DNA of 64,000 nt, taken from positions 51,700-115,699 of the forward strand of contig NKIK01000009.1 in assembly GCA_002256115.1 (NCBI GenBank). Reading direction: 5' to 3'. The first letter of the stretch is position 1; each line of letters starts with the position of its first letter. Shown piece after piece: positions 1-8,043 of the stretch. The translations under genes were made by a program, and so were the position numbers. The notes beneath the pieces are model-generated. The model was not told where the DNA came from. It was given only the letters and a program-made list of their open reading frames with translations, and searched no databases. The stretch is from Burkholderiales bacterium PBB3. GTDB lineage: Bacteria; Pseudomonadota; Gammaproteobacteria; Burkholderiales; Burkholderiaceae_C.

Positions 1-706
1 CACCATCATCCAGCGCTACGGAGGCGTGCATGGTCTTTTTGAGCGCACCGTCTACATAGTATTGATCGTCAATTTCTACAGGGGGAAACAGCCCAGGAAG
101 CGCAGAGCTGGCTTGCACGGCTTGCGAAATAGGCACATGGTCCCAACCCGGGCGGCCAAATAGCGCCGCTTCGCCGCTATCGAGATTGGTGGCCACCAGC
201 GTGAGCTTGGTTTTGAGTTTGCGGAAGTCGTTGGTGCGACCGTCGCGGCTGAAGAGGCGGGCCAGCTGGGTGTCGATGGCTTTGTTGGAGAAAACCCCGG
301 TTGGCAAGCCGGGGCTGAGCCGCTCTAGGGCGCTGAGTATGGATTTTCGCCCCAAGGTGAAATGCCACAAGGCAGAAAGTACCAGTCCCGGCAGCATGAT
401 GCCGCGCCGTGCAAATTCGCTGTAGGCGGGCTCCATCAGCCAAGACGGGTCAAAAGTCTCTGAAGGCTCGCTGTCATTTTCAATGAATGAAGCGCAAAGT
501 TCCCGCGGCGTCATGCCGTTGGCGAGTGCCGCCACAATGAAACCACCGGCCGATACGCCTACGTAATGGTCCAGCTTGCTGAAGTCCAAGCCATTCAAGG
601 ATTCTTCCAGTGCGCACATCGCGCCGACCTCGTAAATAGCCCCTAAAGGTCCACCACCGGCGAGTGCCAGCGCTATTTTGGGAGAGGCTTTTTTGTTAGC
701 TTTCAT
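1..706 (-). CDS. Patatin-like phospholipase (partial)
   Basis: This is a patatin-family serine lipase or acyl hydrolase; about 235 N-terminal residues are visible and the C-terminus lies beyond the window edge. The Gly-rich oxyanion motif GGGPLGAIYEVG sits at residues 17-28, the nucleophile elbow GVSAGG puts the catalytic Ser at about residue 52, and a DGA triplet near residue 220 supplies the dyad Asp. There is no signal peptide, so it is probably cytoplasmic. The neighbouring phasin is transcribed in the same direction. Patatins beside PHA genes sometimes act on polyhydroxybutyrate or on membrane lipids, but the sequence does not settle the substrate. The start is the ATG read leftwards from 706. 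Confidence 0.9.
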   Translation of the reverse strand, partial: MKANKKASPKIALALAGGGPLGAIYEVGAMCALEESLNGLDFSKLDHYVGVSAGGFIVAALANGMTPRELCASFIENDSEPSETFDPSWLMEPAYSEFARRGIMLPGLVLSALWHFTLGRKSILSALERLSPGLPTGVFSNKAIDTQLARLFSRDGRTNDFRKLKTKLTLVATNLDSGEAALFGRPGWDHVPISQAVQASSALPGLFPPVEIDDQYYVDGALKKTMHASVALDDG

Positions 707-795
707 AGGGCAAAGTGTAGAGGGATGGGAGCTTGTTTTATGTTGCGCCGCAATATGCTTGCGGGCTAGCTAAAGCGGGGGATTGAAAGGGGCGT

Positions 796-817
796 AAAAA
801 AGGGCGCCAATGCGCCC
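796..817 (-). terminator. Intrinsic terminator of the phasin gene
   Basis: A GGGCGC/GCGCCC stem with a CAAT loop (802-817) is followed on the minus strand by a run of six T (796-801). It lies about 35 bp beyond the phasin stop codon and fits a rho-independent terminator. Confidence 0.7.
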
Positions 818-852
818 CTATATGGCTTATGGCGCTGAGCGCCGCGCTTTGA

Positions 853-1461
853 TTACGCTTGGCTAGGCGCTGTTTCGGTGGTTGGGCTTGCTTCTGCTTT
901 TGCCGTTGGGTTTGCAGTGGTTTTGGCAGGAGCCGCCTTCGCTTTTGGCGCTGCAGGCTTGGCTTTAGCTGATTTCGGGGCAGCAGCTTTCTTTGCTGCG
1001 GGGGCTGCAGCTTTCGGCTTGGCCGCAACGGCCTTTGCAGTTGGGGCTTTTGAAGCCGGGGCATTGACTGACAGCTTTTGAACGGCCTTGTTCAGATCGT
1101 CAATGCGTGCAATCAGAGCATTGACATCTTTGGCGGAAGGTACGCCCAGCTTGTTTAGGGCTTTGGCAACACGTTCTTCAAAGATATTTTCAAGTTTGTC
1201 CCACTGCCCGGTCGCTTTGGACGTAATGTCCGTCGCCATCGTCGACATCTTGTTGGTCGCTTCCGAAATCTTCTCTTCTGCGGCAGCAGCTGTCTTGCGC
1301 TGAATGCTCATGCTTTCTTTGACCAAAGACTCAACGGCTTTGGTTCCTTCCACTTGCGCGCGCGTCAACGCGCCCAAACCGGCCTGCCAAATTTGCTTTG
1401 CGGAGCCTTTCACTGCACCGGCTGTTGCTGGGGATGATTTCTTTTGTAGTTTCTTGACCAT
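853..1461 (-). CDS. Phasin, polyhydroxyalkanoate granule-associated protein
   Basis: This is a 202-residue phasin of the PhaI/PhaF type, which coats polyhydroxyalkanoate storage granules and limits their size. The N-terminal 110 residues have the family hallmark IWQAGLGALTRAQ and a long amphipathic helical region. From about residue 120 the protein becomes a tail of Ala, Lys and Pro repeats (AAAPKSAKAKPAAP-like) that resembles histone H1 and may bind DNA, as in PhaF. The chosen ATG at 1461 has a GGAG ribosome site about 7 bases upstream. A longer frame runs upstream to 1650 but has no comparable ribosome site. It is probably monocistronic, ending at its own terminator. Confidence 0.9.
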   Translation of the reverse strand: MVKKLQKKSSPATAGAVKGSAKQIWQAGLGALTRAQVEGTKAVESLVKESMSIQRKTAAAAEEKISEATNKMSTMATDITSKATGQWDKLENIFEERVAKALNKLGVPSAKDVNALIARIDDLNKAVQKLSVNAPASKAPTAKAVAAKPKAAAPAAKKAAAPKSAKAKPAAPKAKAAPAKTTANPTAKAEASPTTETAPSQA

Positions 1462-1635
1462 GATGTTCTCCGAAAAATGCGTTATACGAGTGCTTGCCAA
1501 TTGCAAAAAAGGCACTCCCGCGACTCTACTTGGAGCTTGGTATTGTGTGTAGGTGAGCTCGTCTAACTGAGCCACGATAATGAATGTTTTGGTCGGCAGC
1601 GGATCACTTTTCCATTTTGTAGCTGAGGTGCGTTT

Positions 1636-2577
1636 TTGAATTCTGGTCATTCAGTCGAATCGGGCAACGATAAAAGTATCTTCCCGATTTGGGCCTGTGT
1701 AGTTTGCTACCTCCCAGATCTGCAGACGCTTGAGCGCTTGGTGTCAGTCCTTTCGCCACAAGTGGAAAGAGTCCTGCTAATGGACAATTCGCCAGGTCCA
1801 CTCATCGGCGTCGAGAGTTTGCTGGCCCCCAAAGTCGCTTACCTGAAGATGCCAGGCAATCTTGGAACCGCTGGTGCACTGAATCGGGGATGGGCGTTGG
1901 CCATAGAGGCCGGGGCTGGTGCCGTGGTAAGTTTTGACCAGGACAGTACGGTGACGGGCGACTTGGTGACAGAGCTTGCCCGAAATTATCAGAAGCTGTG
2001 TTCGGATGGCCAGGTGGTCGCCGCCATCGGGCCACGAATTGTGGATCCCAGGAGCGGGCGACCCGCAAGGATTCGTCATCCACAAAAGCTATTTAGATTT
2101 CACAAAGTCGCATGCGTCGGCCCCCCGGTGGCCGTTGATCATTTGATTTCGTCAGGTAGCCTCGTTCCGGCATCGAGTTTCAGGGCCGTTGGTGAGTTTT
2201 CGGAACTGCTTTTTCTGGACTACGTTGATATAGAGTGGTCTCTGCGGGCGCGCATGGCTGGGTACTCTGTCTACGTTGTCCCCGGTTTATTCATGAACCA
2301 CACGATTGGTGACAAAATATTGTCCTTGGGTGGCCGATCTTTGCCGATTCATAAACCATTCCGAACATATTTGTTGATCAGAAATCACTTGCTGCTGTGG
2401 CGATCGCCGGCGGCAAAGTTATTCTGGCTGCTAAGTGATTTTCGGCAATTGGTGGCTAAATTAATCATTTTGCTCATTATTCAACCTCAAAGGTTGTTGA
2501 GGCTCAGGTTGGTACTTTTGGGGATGTGGCATGGCATCGCTGGGTTGGGCGGCGGGCCCAAGAACTTCGGCGAATGA
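1636..2577 (+). CDS. Glycosyltransferase family 2, rhamnosyltransferase-like
   Basis: This 313-residue GT2 enzyme resembles the RfbF/RfbN-type rhamnosyltransferases of O-antigen clusters. The nucleotide-sugar fold starts at WACVVCY, a PGNLGTAGALNRG segment follows, and the metal-binding triad is in VSFDQDS near residue 100. The acceptor-side segment SLRARMAGY and a conserved MNHTIGD follow. The proposed TTG start at 1636 has GAGG 8 bases upstream. It opens the glycan locus, transcribed away from the phasin. The sugar it transfers cannot be read from the sequence. Confidence 0.8.
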   Translation: MNSGHSVESGNDKSIFPIWACVVCYLPDLQTLERLVSVLSPQVERVLLMDNSPGPLIGVESLLAPKVAYLKMPGNLGTAGALNRGWALAIEAGAGAVVSFDQDSTVTGDLVTELARNYQKLCSDGQVVAAIGPRIVDPRSGRPARIRHPQKLFRFHKVACVGPPVAVDHLISSGSLVPASSFRAVGEFSELLFLDYVDIEWSLRARMAGYSVYVVPGLFMNHTIGDKILSLGGRSLPIHKPFRTYLLIRNHLLLWRSPAAKLFWLLSDFRQLVAKLIILLIIQPQRLLRLRLVLLGMWHGIAGLGGGPKNFGE

Positions 2578-2893
2578 AAGATGTGTGCATAGCGTGGCGA
2601 TACACCACTTACCTGTTCGTTCGGACGTGGTTGTAGTTGCCGTGTTGGATATCGTTCGCAAACCAACATTGATAGAGTCCAGGTTTATCAGCACCAGAGG
2701 AGTCGGCGACGTGAGGCTGTCCAAGGCGGAAGCGGATGTGATTGCGGCTTATCGCCTGGTTGACGGTGTTCGTTACGTGGCCGCGCAGATTTGTAGCGAC
2801 GGTCTGTTTGGAGAGGACTATGCCACTCACCGCATCGCGCGGCGTCGGACGAGTCTTGCCAACAATTGCACCAAATATACTGAACACCGGTGA
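2531..2893 (+). CDS. Possible small hypothetical protein in the gap before pseC
   Basis: The 383-base stretch between the GT2 stop (2577) and the pseC start (2961) has no recognisable gene. It does contain an open frame ending at 2893 whose codons from about 2594 look like coding sequence (frequent G/C third positions, balanced amino acids, for example DVRLSKAEADVIAAY). The ATG at 2531 overlaps the preceding gene by 47 bases; a GTG at 2594 is an alternative. Neither has a good ribosome site. I recognise no family. In standard loci this is where pseB sits, but no PseB motif (such as a Rossmann GxxGxxG) is visible in any frame. It may be an orphan gene or decayed DNA. Confidence 0.25.
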   Translation: MASLGWAAGPRTSANERCVHSVAIHHLPVRSDVVVVAVLDIVRKPTLIESRFISTRGVGDVRLSKAEADVIAAYRLVDGVRYVAAQICSDGLFGEDYATHRIARRRTSLANNCTKYTEHR

Positions 2894-2960
2894 GCGCAGC
2901 TCAGACCAGGGAGCCTTACACTTTGCTCCTTATGTCACTATGAAAGAATGGCCGTTTGAT

Positions 2961-4139
2961 ATGAGCATGATTCCCTACGGTCGCCAAAATATCTCAGAGC
3001 AAGATATCGAGTCGGTTGTTGAGGTGTTGAGGTCCGACTTCCTGACGCAAGGCCCAAAGGTGCCCGAGTTTGAGAAAGCTGTTGCGACATATTGCGGTGC
3101 TGCCTATGCGGTTGCCGCCAATAGTGCAACCAGCGCGCTTCACATAGCTTGCGCAGCTCTAGGGGTTGGGGTTGGAGATCGAGTTTGGACCAGCCCCATT
3201 ACCTTTGTCGCCAGCGCTAATTGCGCGCTCTATTGTGGTGCCACGGTGGACTTTGTGGATATTGATGCGCGCACTTACAACATGAGCGTCGGCTGCCTAA
3301 GCGAAAAATTGAAAGAGGCGAGCAAAGCAGGCGTGTTGCCCAAGGTGGTGATACCTGTCCATTTGGCTGGTCAATCTTGCGAAATGGCAGCCATTGCCGA
3401 GCTCTCCAAGCAGTATGGTTTTCGAATCATTGAGGACGCTTCGCATGCCATTGGTGGCACCTATGCAGGAAAAAAAATTGGGGGATGTCAGTACAGTGAT
3501 ATCACCGTCTTTAGTTTCCATCCGGTAAAGGTGGTCACTACGGGTGAGGGGGGGATGGCGCTCACCAACGATCCTGACCTGGGCAAAAGAATGGCGCGGT
3601 TGCGCAGTCACGGCATAACTAGATACCCCGCAGAGATGACCCATGCGCCTGATGGCCCTTGGTACTACCAGCAGATTGAGCTGGGTTTTAATTACCGCAT
3701 CACCGATCTGCAAGCCGCATTGGGGGTTAGTCAGATGCGCCGCATAGATGAATTTGTTGAGAGACGTCACATCATCGCCCGTCGCTACGATCAACTTCTT
3801 GAGGGCAGCGACTACATTGTGCCTTGGCAACACCCAGAAACCTACTCAGGCCAGCACTTGTACATCGTTCGCGTTCCTCGGCGCTTGGGTGCTGCTAGGC
3901 ACCAGATGGTTTTTGAAAACCTGCGTTCAGGGGGTGTGGGTGTCAATCTACATTACATCCCCGTCTATCGCCAACCGTATTACGAGGCTATGGGTTTCAA
4001 GCGCGACGATTTTCCAAATTCTGAGAGCTATTACGATGAAGCCATAAGTCTGCCGATGTTTCCTGATCTTACCGAAGATCAACAAACAGAGGTTGTACGC
4101 CTACTCAAGGCACCGACAGGCTATCAAACGCTATTCTGA
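2961..4139 (+). CDS. pseC: UDP-4-amino-4,6-dideoxy-N-acetyl-beta-L-altrosamine transaminase PseC
   Basis: PseC is a PLP-dependent DegT/DnrJ aminotransferase. It converts UDP-2-acetamido-2,6-dideoxy-beta-L-arabino-hexos-4-ulose to the 4-amino sugar, the second step of pseudaminic acid synthesis. The protein has 392 residues, a normal length. Diagnostic pieces are MIPYGRQNI at the start, the NSATSALHIA cofactor loop, IEDASHAIGG (PLP-binding Asp), SFHPVK with the Schiff-base lysine near residue 191, and GFNYRITDLQAALG. The start is ATG 2961 or 2967; the longer open frame to 2742 extends past the family's usual N-terminus. The dehydratase PseB that normally precedes it is missing here. Confidence 0.93.
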   Translation: MSMIPYGRQNISEQDIESVVEVLRSDFLTQGPKVPEFEKAVATYCGAAYAVAANSATSALHIACAALGVGVGDRVWTSPITFVASANCALYCGATVDFVDIDARTYNMSVGCLSEKLKEASKAGVLPKVVIPVHLAGQSCEMAAIAELSKQYGFRIIEDASHAIGGTYAGKKIGGCQYSDITVFSFHPVKVVTTGEGGMALTNDPDLGKRMARLRSHGITRYPAEMTHAPDGPWYYQQIELGFNYRITDLQAALGVSQMRRIDEFVERRHIIARRYDQLLEGSDYIVPWQHPETYSGQHLYIVRVPRRLGAARHQMVFENLRSGGVGVNLHYIPVYRQPYYEAMGFKRDDFPNSESYYDEAISLPMFPDLTEDQQTEVVRLLKAPTGYQTLF

Positions 4140-4158
4140 TCTCAACTTTGGTTGCTCC

Positions 4159-4527
4159 ATGCCCCACTTCGCAATCATAAATCTCCCCACCTTTACGGAT
4201 CCCAGTGGGACACTTACTGTGATGGAGGGGGCTTTGCCGTTTCCTGTGGTCAGGACATACTGGATTTACGGGGCCGATGGGCAACTGCGCGGTGGTCATA
4301 GACACCGGCGTACCAGGCAGGCACTGGTGGCGCTTAACGGCGACGTGCTCATCCATATGAACGACGGCATCTCTCGCGAAGACATTGTGCTTAATCGACC
4401 CGGTCAGTGTCTACTCGTTGAGCCTAAAGATTGGCACACTATGAAGTTTGGGGTCGGCAGCGTCCTCCTCGTCATGTCGTCGCATAGCTATGACCGTAGC
4501 GAATATATCGATACCCCCTATGAGTAG
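4159..4527 (+). CDS. fdtA: FdtA/QdtA-type cupin dTDP-4-keto-6-deoxyhexose 3,4-ketoisomerase
   Basis: This is a 122-residue single-cupin protein of the FdtA/QdtA/WxcM-C family. Members isomerise dTDP-4-keto-6-deoxyglucose to the 3-keto sugar before transamination. The signature GGHRHRRTRQ (metal/active-site His cluster, family form GxHAHxxxxQ) and the late cupin strand PKDWHTMKF are present. Start ATG 4159 matches the family N-terminus (AIINLPTF). The stop overlaps the start of the next gene by 8 bases, so the pair is translationally coupled. FdtA (galacto product) and QdtA (gluco product) cannot be separated by eye. Confidence 0.85.
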   Translation: MPHFAIINLPTFTDPSGTLTVMEGALPFPVVRTYWIYGADGQLRGGHRHRRTRQALVALNGDVLIHMNDGISREDIVLNRPGQCLLVEPKDWHTMKFGVGSVLLVMSSHSYDRSEYIDTPYE

Positions 4528-5632
4528 GGCGTTGATCGAATACGAGAGCCTGTTTTGCTCCAATGCGGACTACATGGCAGAGCTTGAAGCAGCTGCATGT
4601 CGGGTTATCCGCAGCGGCTGGTACGTGCTGGGCCAAGAGGTCAGCGCCTTTGAGACTGAATTTGCCAGCTATGTCGGTTCAAAGCACTGTATCGGTGTTG
4701 CCAACGGTCTTGATGCGCTGATCCTATCTATCGAGGCGCTTGATCTGCCCAAGGGCAGCGACATTTTGGTGGCCTCCAATACTTATATCGCTACTATCCT
4801 TGCCATTGTGCGCACTGGTCACAAGCCGGTACTAGTGGAGCCCGAACTGACCACGTTCAATATGGACGCTGCCCTGCTGCCACAGGCGATAACGGCCAAC
4901 ACTCGCGCCATATGCGTTACCCACCTCTTTGGCAAGACATGTCGCATGGACTCAATAGGTGCGTTTGCACGTGAAAATGGTCTGCGGGTAGTGGAAGACT
5001 GCGCTCAGTCACACGGTGCGCGACTGGGCACGCAAAGGACCGGTACTTTTGGCGATGCGGGCTGCTTCAGTTTCTACCCTACTAAAAACTTGGGCGCTGT
5101 AGGCGACGCAGGAGCGGTGGTAACCAACGACGATGCGCTGGCTGATCGCTTGCGCCATACCCGCAACTACGGATCCAAGCAGAAGTATGTCAACCGCTAT
5201 ATCGGTGTGAATTCGCGGCTGGATGAGCTGCAGGCCGCGCTGTTGCGTGTGAAGCTGCGCCACCTGGATGCCATGACCGCACATAAACGCGCGTTGGCTG
5301 AGGTCTACTTTAGTGACTTGCCTGAGTGGGTGGCCAAGCCGGTGCGGAGCTCTGATGAGTTCGACGTGTTCCATGTCTATGGTATTCGCCATCCGCAACG
5401 CGAGGCACTGCGCAAGCATCTTTTGGACCATGGCGTGAAGACGGAGGTGCATTACCCCATCGCGCCACACCGGCAGCAGGCGATGGAGGGCATTCTTTCA
5501 GGCAGCTATCCCATAGCAGAGGAGTTATGCGGCACGGAGCTTAGTTTGCCGATATCAGTGGGTCATCAGGCAGCCGATGTTGAGCAGGTCGCCCGTATTG
5601 TTGGACGATTTGGTGCTGCTATTGGAAGCTGA
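4520..5632 (+). CDS. fdtB: FdtB/QdtB-type 3-keto-6-deoxyhexose transaminase
   Basis: This 370-residue DegT/DnrJ/EryC1/StrS aminotransferase is paired with the ketoisomerase, so it probably makes dTDP-3-amino-3,6-dideoxy-D-galactose (Fuc3N) or the gluco epimer (Qui3N). Visible motifs are the early SGWYVLGQEV, NGLDAL, VVEDCAQSHGA (PLP Asp), FSFYPTKNLGA with the catalytic lysine, and NSRLDELQAALL. ATG 4520 lies within the end of the preceding gene. The acetyltransferase (FdtC/QdtC) that normally completes this pathway is not adjacent; the GNAT at 7494 or the acyltransferase at 10287 are candidates. rmlA and rmlB, needed for the dTDP precursor, are not in the window. Confidence 0.87.
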   Translation: MSRALIEYESLFCSNADYMAELEAAACRVIRSGWYVLGQEVSAFETEFASYVGSKHCIGVANGLDALILSIEALDLPKGSDILVASNTYIATILAIVRTGHKPVLVEPELTTFNMDAALLPQAITANTRAICVTHLFGKTCRMDSIGAFARENGLRVVEDCAQSHGARLGTQRTGTFGDAGCFSFYPTKNLGAVGDAGAVVTNDDALADRLRHTRNYGSKQKYVNRYIGVNSRLDELQAALLRVKLRHLDAMTAHKRALAEVYFSDLPEWVAKPVRSSDEFDVFHVYGIRHPQREALRKHLLDHGVKTEVHYPIAPHRQQAMEGILSGSYPIAEELCGTELSLPISVGHQAADVEQVARIVGRFGAAIGS

Positions 5633-5707
5633 TGTCTTGCTCAAAGAAAAATCGATCACATTTAGCCAGCAGAATTGTGTTGTTGGCGTATTGAATGAGG
5701 AGCTCTC

Positions 5708-7339
5708 TTGAATAGTGTTGCTGTCATTCAGGCACGAACAAATTCTTCAAGACTGCCTGGCAAGGTCTTGCTCCCGATCGGTGGCGTCCCCTTGGCTGTA
5801 TTGGCGGCAAAGCGAGCTGCGAATACCGGGCGACAGGTCATAGTTGCGACATCATGTGAATGGAGTGATGATGGTTTGGCCTCGCTTGTGCAACGCCATG
5901 GGCTCGACTGTTTTCGCGGTAGCCTTAAAAATACGCTCGATCGTGTGGTCAATGCTCTGTCTGGACATGATGATCAGGCCATTGTTTTTCGCTTGACGGC
6001 CGACAACGTTTTCCCCGATGGGGGCTTGCTAGATGAATTGGAGGCCGAATTTCTGGCGCATAGCCTTGACTATTTATGCTGCAACGGGAAGTCATCGGGT
6101 TTGCCATACGGCATGAGCGTGGAAGTGACTCTTCTTGCCCATCTGCGCGAAGCAGCCCGTGAGAGCGTGGCTGCATATGATCAGGAACACGTCACCCCGT
6201 ATGTGATCAGAAAATTCGGTTATACGGTTTTCCAAAAGTACAAGCATCTGGGAAAAGGGCACTATCGCTGCACGATAGATTGCCTTGATGATTATCTTGC
6301 TGTGCAGCAAGTATTTTCTGATGTGGTCGAGCCGATACAGGAGCCGTCTCTTGAGTTGGTTCGCAGGCTGGAGAAGGCGCCATTTCAGCCGCTGGGCGAC
6401 CTTCCGACGCCGAGGCTGGTATTCGGTACGGCCCAATTGGGCGGGCAATATGGGATTGCGAACAAAACAGGGCAGCCTGACAAGACGGCGTGCCAGGAGC
6501 TGATCAAGACGGCTATTGCGAATGGCGTCACTCATCTGGACACTGCCCGGGGTTATGGCAATAGCGAGGCGATGATTGGTCAGTCGCTGAAAAATGGCTG
6601 GCAGGGTCGAGTCAAAATCGTCACCAAACTATCGCCTTTACAAGACTGTCCTCCGGATGCATCAGTTTCAACCGTGCACGCTTTTGTCGATGCAAGCGTC
6701 TTCAAATCCTGCTCGGTGCTGGAAGTCCAGAAAATTGATGTGTTGATGTTGCATCGTACATCTCACCTCACTGACTGGAATGGTGATGTATGGCAACGGC
6801 TGTTGGAGCTGCAAGCTACTGGTGTCATTAGCGAGCTGGGGGCTTCCGTTCAAAGTCCGGATGAGCTTTCAAAGGCGCTGGATGTACCTGAAATTCACTA
6901 CATCCAGTTGCCTTTCAATTTATTGGATTGGCGGTGGGATGCGATCATCCCCAAAATTCTGACTACCAAAGATTCGCGTAAGTTGATCGTTCATGTCCGA
7001 GGGGCGCTGCTGCAAGGCTTGTTGCCGAGCCTTGATGAAGAGCATTGGCGGCGGGCCAATGTGGAGCAGGCTTCTACTGTCATCAATTGGCTATTGGATC
7101 AGGTGACTACTTGCCAAAGGAGCAATGTCATTGACTTATGCCTAAGCTATGTCAACTCTTTAGCATGGGTGGATGGCATCGCCACGGGTATGGAAAATAC
7201 AAGTCAACTGATTCAAAATATTAATTATTTTAATCGCCCTCCATTGATTGAGAAGCAAGTCGAAATCATACAAAAAATGCGTCCCAAATTAAGTGAAATC
7301 ACGCTTAATCCCTCTTTCTGGGGTAACAGCAGTTCATAA
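5708..7339 (+). CDS. SpsF-type cytidylyltransferase fused to an aldo/keto reductase
   Basis: A 543-residue two-domain protein. Residues 1-230 form an SpsF/NeuA-like nucleotidyltransferase: VAVIQARTNSSRLPGKVL is the nucleotide-binding loop, followed by FRLTADNVF (metal site) and DQEHVTPY. Residues 236-530 form an aldo/keto reductase of TIM-barrel type: LVFGTAQLGGQYG, then THLDTARGYGNSE with the catalytic Asp and Tyr, and a conserved LMLHR. The start is TTG 5708, with AGGAG 5 bases upstream. The position between nonulosonate genes suggests one half activates a sugar acid with CMP and the other reduces a keto sugar. The exact substrates are unknown. Confidence 0.85.
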   Translation: MNSVAVIQARTNSSRLPGKVLLPIGGVPLAVLAAKRAANTGRQVIVATSCEWSDDGLASLVQRHGLDCFRGSLKNTLDRVVNALSGHDDQAIVFRLTADNVFPDGGLLDELEAEFLAHSLDYLCCNGKSSGLPYGMSVEVTLLAHLREAARESVAAYDQEHVTPYVIRKFGYTVFQKYKHLGKGHYRCTIDCLDDYLAVQQVFSDVVEPIQEPSLELVRRLEKAPFQPLGDLPTPRLVFGTAQLGGQYGIANKTGQPDKTACQELIKTAIANGVTHLDTARGYGNSEAMIGQSLKNGWQGRVKIVTKLSPLQDCPPDASVSTVHAFVDASVFKSCSVLEVQKIDVLMLHRTSHLTDWNGDVWQRLLELQATGVISELGASVQSPDELSKALDVPEIHYIQLPFNLLDWRWDAIIPKILTTKDSRKLIVHVRGALLQGLLPSLDEEHWRRANVEQASTVINWLLDQVTTCQRSNVIDLCLSYVNSLAWVDGIATGMENTSQLIQNINYFNRPPLIEKQVEIIQKMRPKLSEITLNPSFWGNSSS

Positions 7340-7493
7340 GGATGAGCATAAGCTGTTTCTCCTTTTCGATAGTCTTATTTGATCACAGCTTTAGTCTGAC
7401 TGAAGTCGGCATTTTTCTTCTGGGATCATGCTGCTATGCATGATGTGCGCACACGTGACGACGTAGATAATCCAATTTGAATAGGGTGCTGAG

Positions 7494-8033
7494 ATGCTGA
7501 TTGAGCTACCACACTTTCCTGAAAATTCGCTTGTCAGCCTGTTTGTATTGGAACCAGGGCATGTCACCGAAGACTATGTGTCTTGGCTTAATGCACCTGA
7601 AAGCAACCAGTACCTTGAGAGCCGATTTGTTAGTCATACGGTCGAATCAGTCCGGCTTTTTGTTGCTACGACTCTGGCATCATCCGACAACATATTTCTT
7701 GGAATAAATAGTCATTTATTGGATAGACATGTAGGTAATATTAAGTTGGGCTCGATAGACCGGTATCACCGGACTGGTGAAATTGGCATTCTTATCGGTG
7801 ATAAGGAAGCATGGGGCAAGGGTGTTGCCACTTCCGCTATCAGCATGATCTCCGAGATTGCCAGGGCGCAACTCAACTTGCGTAAGCTAACTGCTGGGTG
7901 TTATGCATCCAATATGGGTAGTCAGCGAGCATTCGAAAAAGCTGGCTTTCTGGTCGAAGGCGTGCGATCTGCTCAGTTCATATTGGATGGCAAACCGGAA
8001 GATTTGGTGTTGATGGGGCGTGTTTTTCAATGA
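7494..8033 (+). CDS. GNAT-family N-acetyltransferase (RimJ/RimL type)
   Basis: A 179-residue acetyl-CoA-dependent acetyltransferase. The EIGILIGDKEAWGKGVATSA segment carries the Q/RxxGxG/A-like pyrophosphate loop, and NMGSQRAFEKAGF is the typical late GNAT helix. Proteins of this subfamily in sugar loci N-acetylate amino sugars (compare PseH). A distinct PseH is present at 12515, so this one may serve the FdtAB amino sugar or the product of one of the fused transaminases. The 154-base gap upstream may hold a promoter. The stop lies 10 bases before the next proposed start. Confidence 0.8.
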   Translation: MLIELPHFPENSLVSLFVLEPGHVTEDYVSWLNAPESNQYLESRFVSHTVESVRLFVATTLASSDNIFLGINSHLLDRHVGNIKLGSIDRYHRTGEIGILIGDKEAWGKGVATSAISMISEIARAQLNLRKLTAGCYASNMGSQRAFEKAGFLVEGVRSAQFILDGKPEDLVLMGRVFQ

Positions 8034-8043
8034 CGGAGATGTC

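Noticed and set aside
2578..2960. A decayed pseB before pseC
   Set aside because: I looked for the Rossmann loop and Lys-containing motifs of PseB in the frames of this gap and saw none; the gap is too short for more than a remnant.
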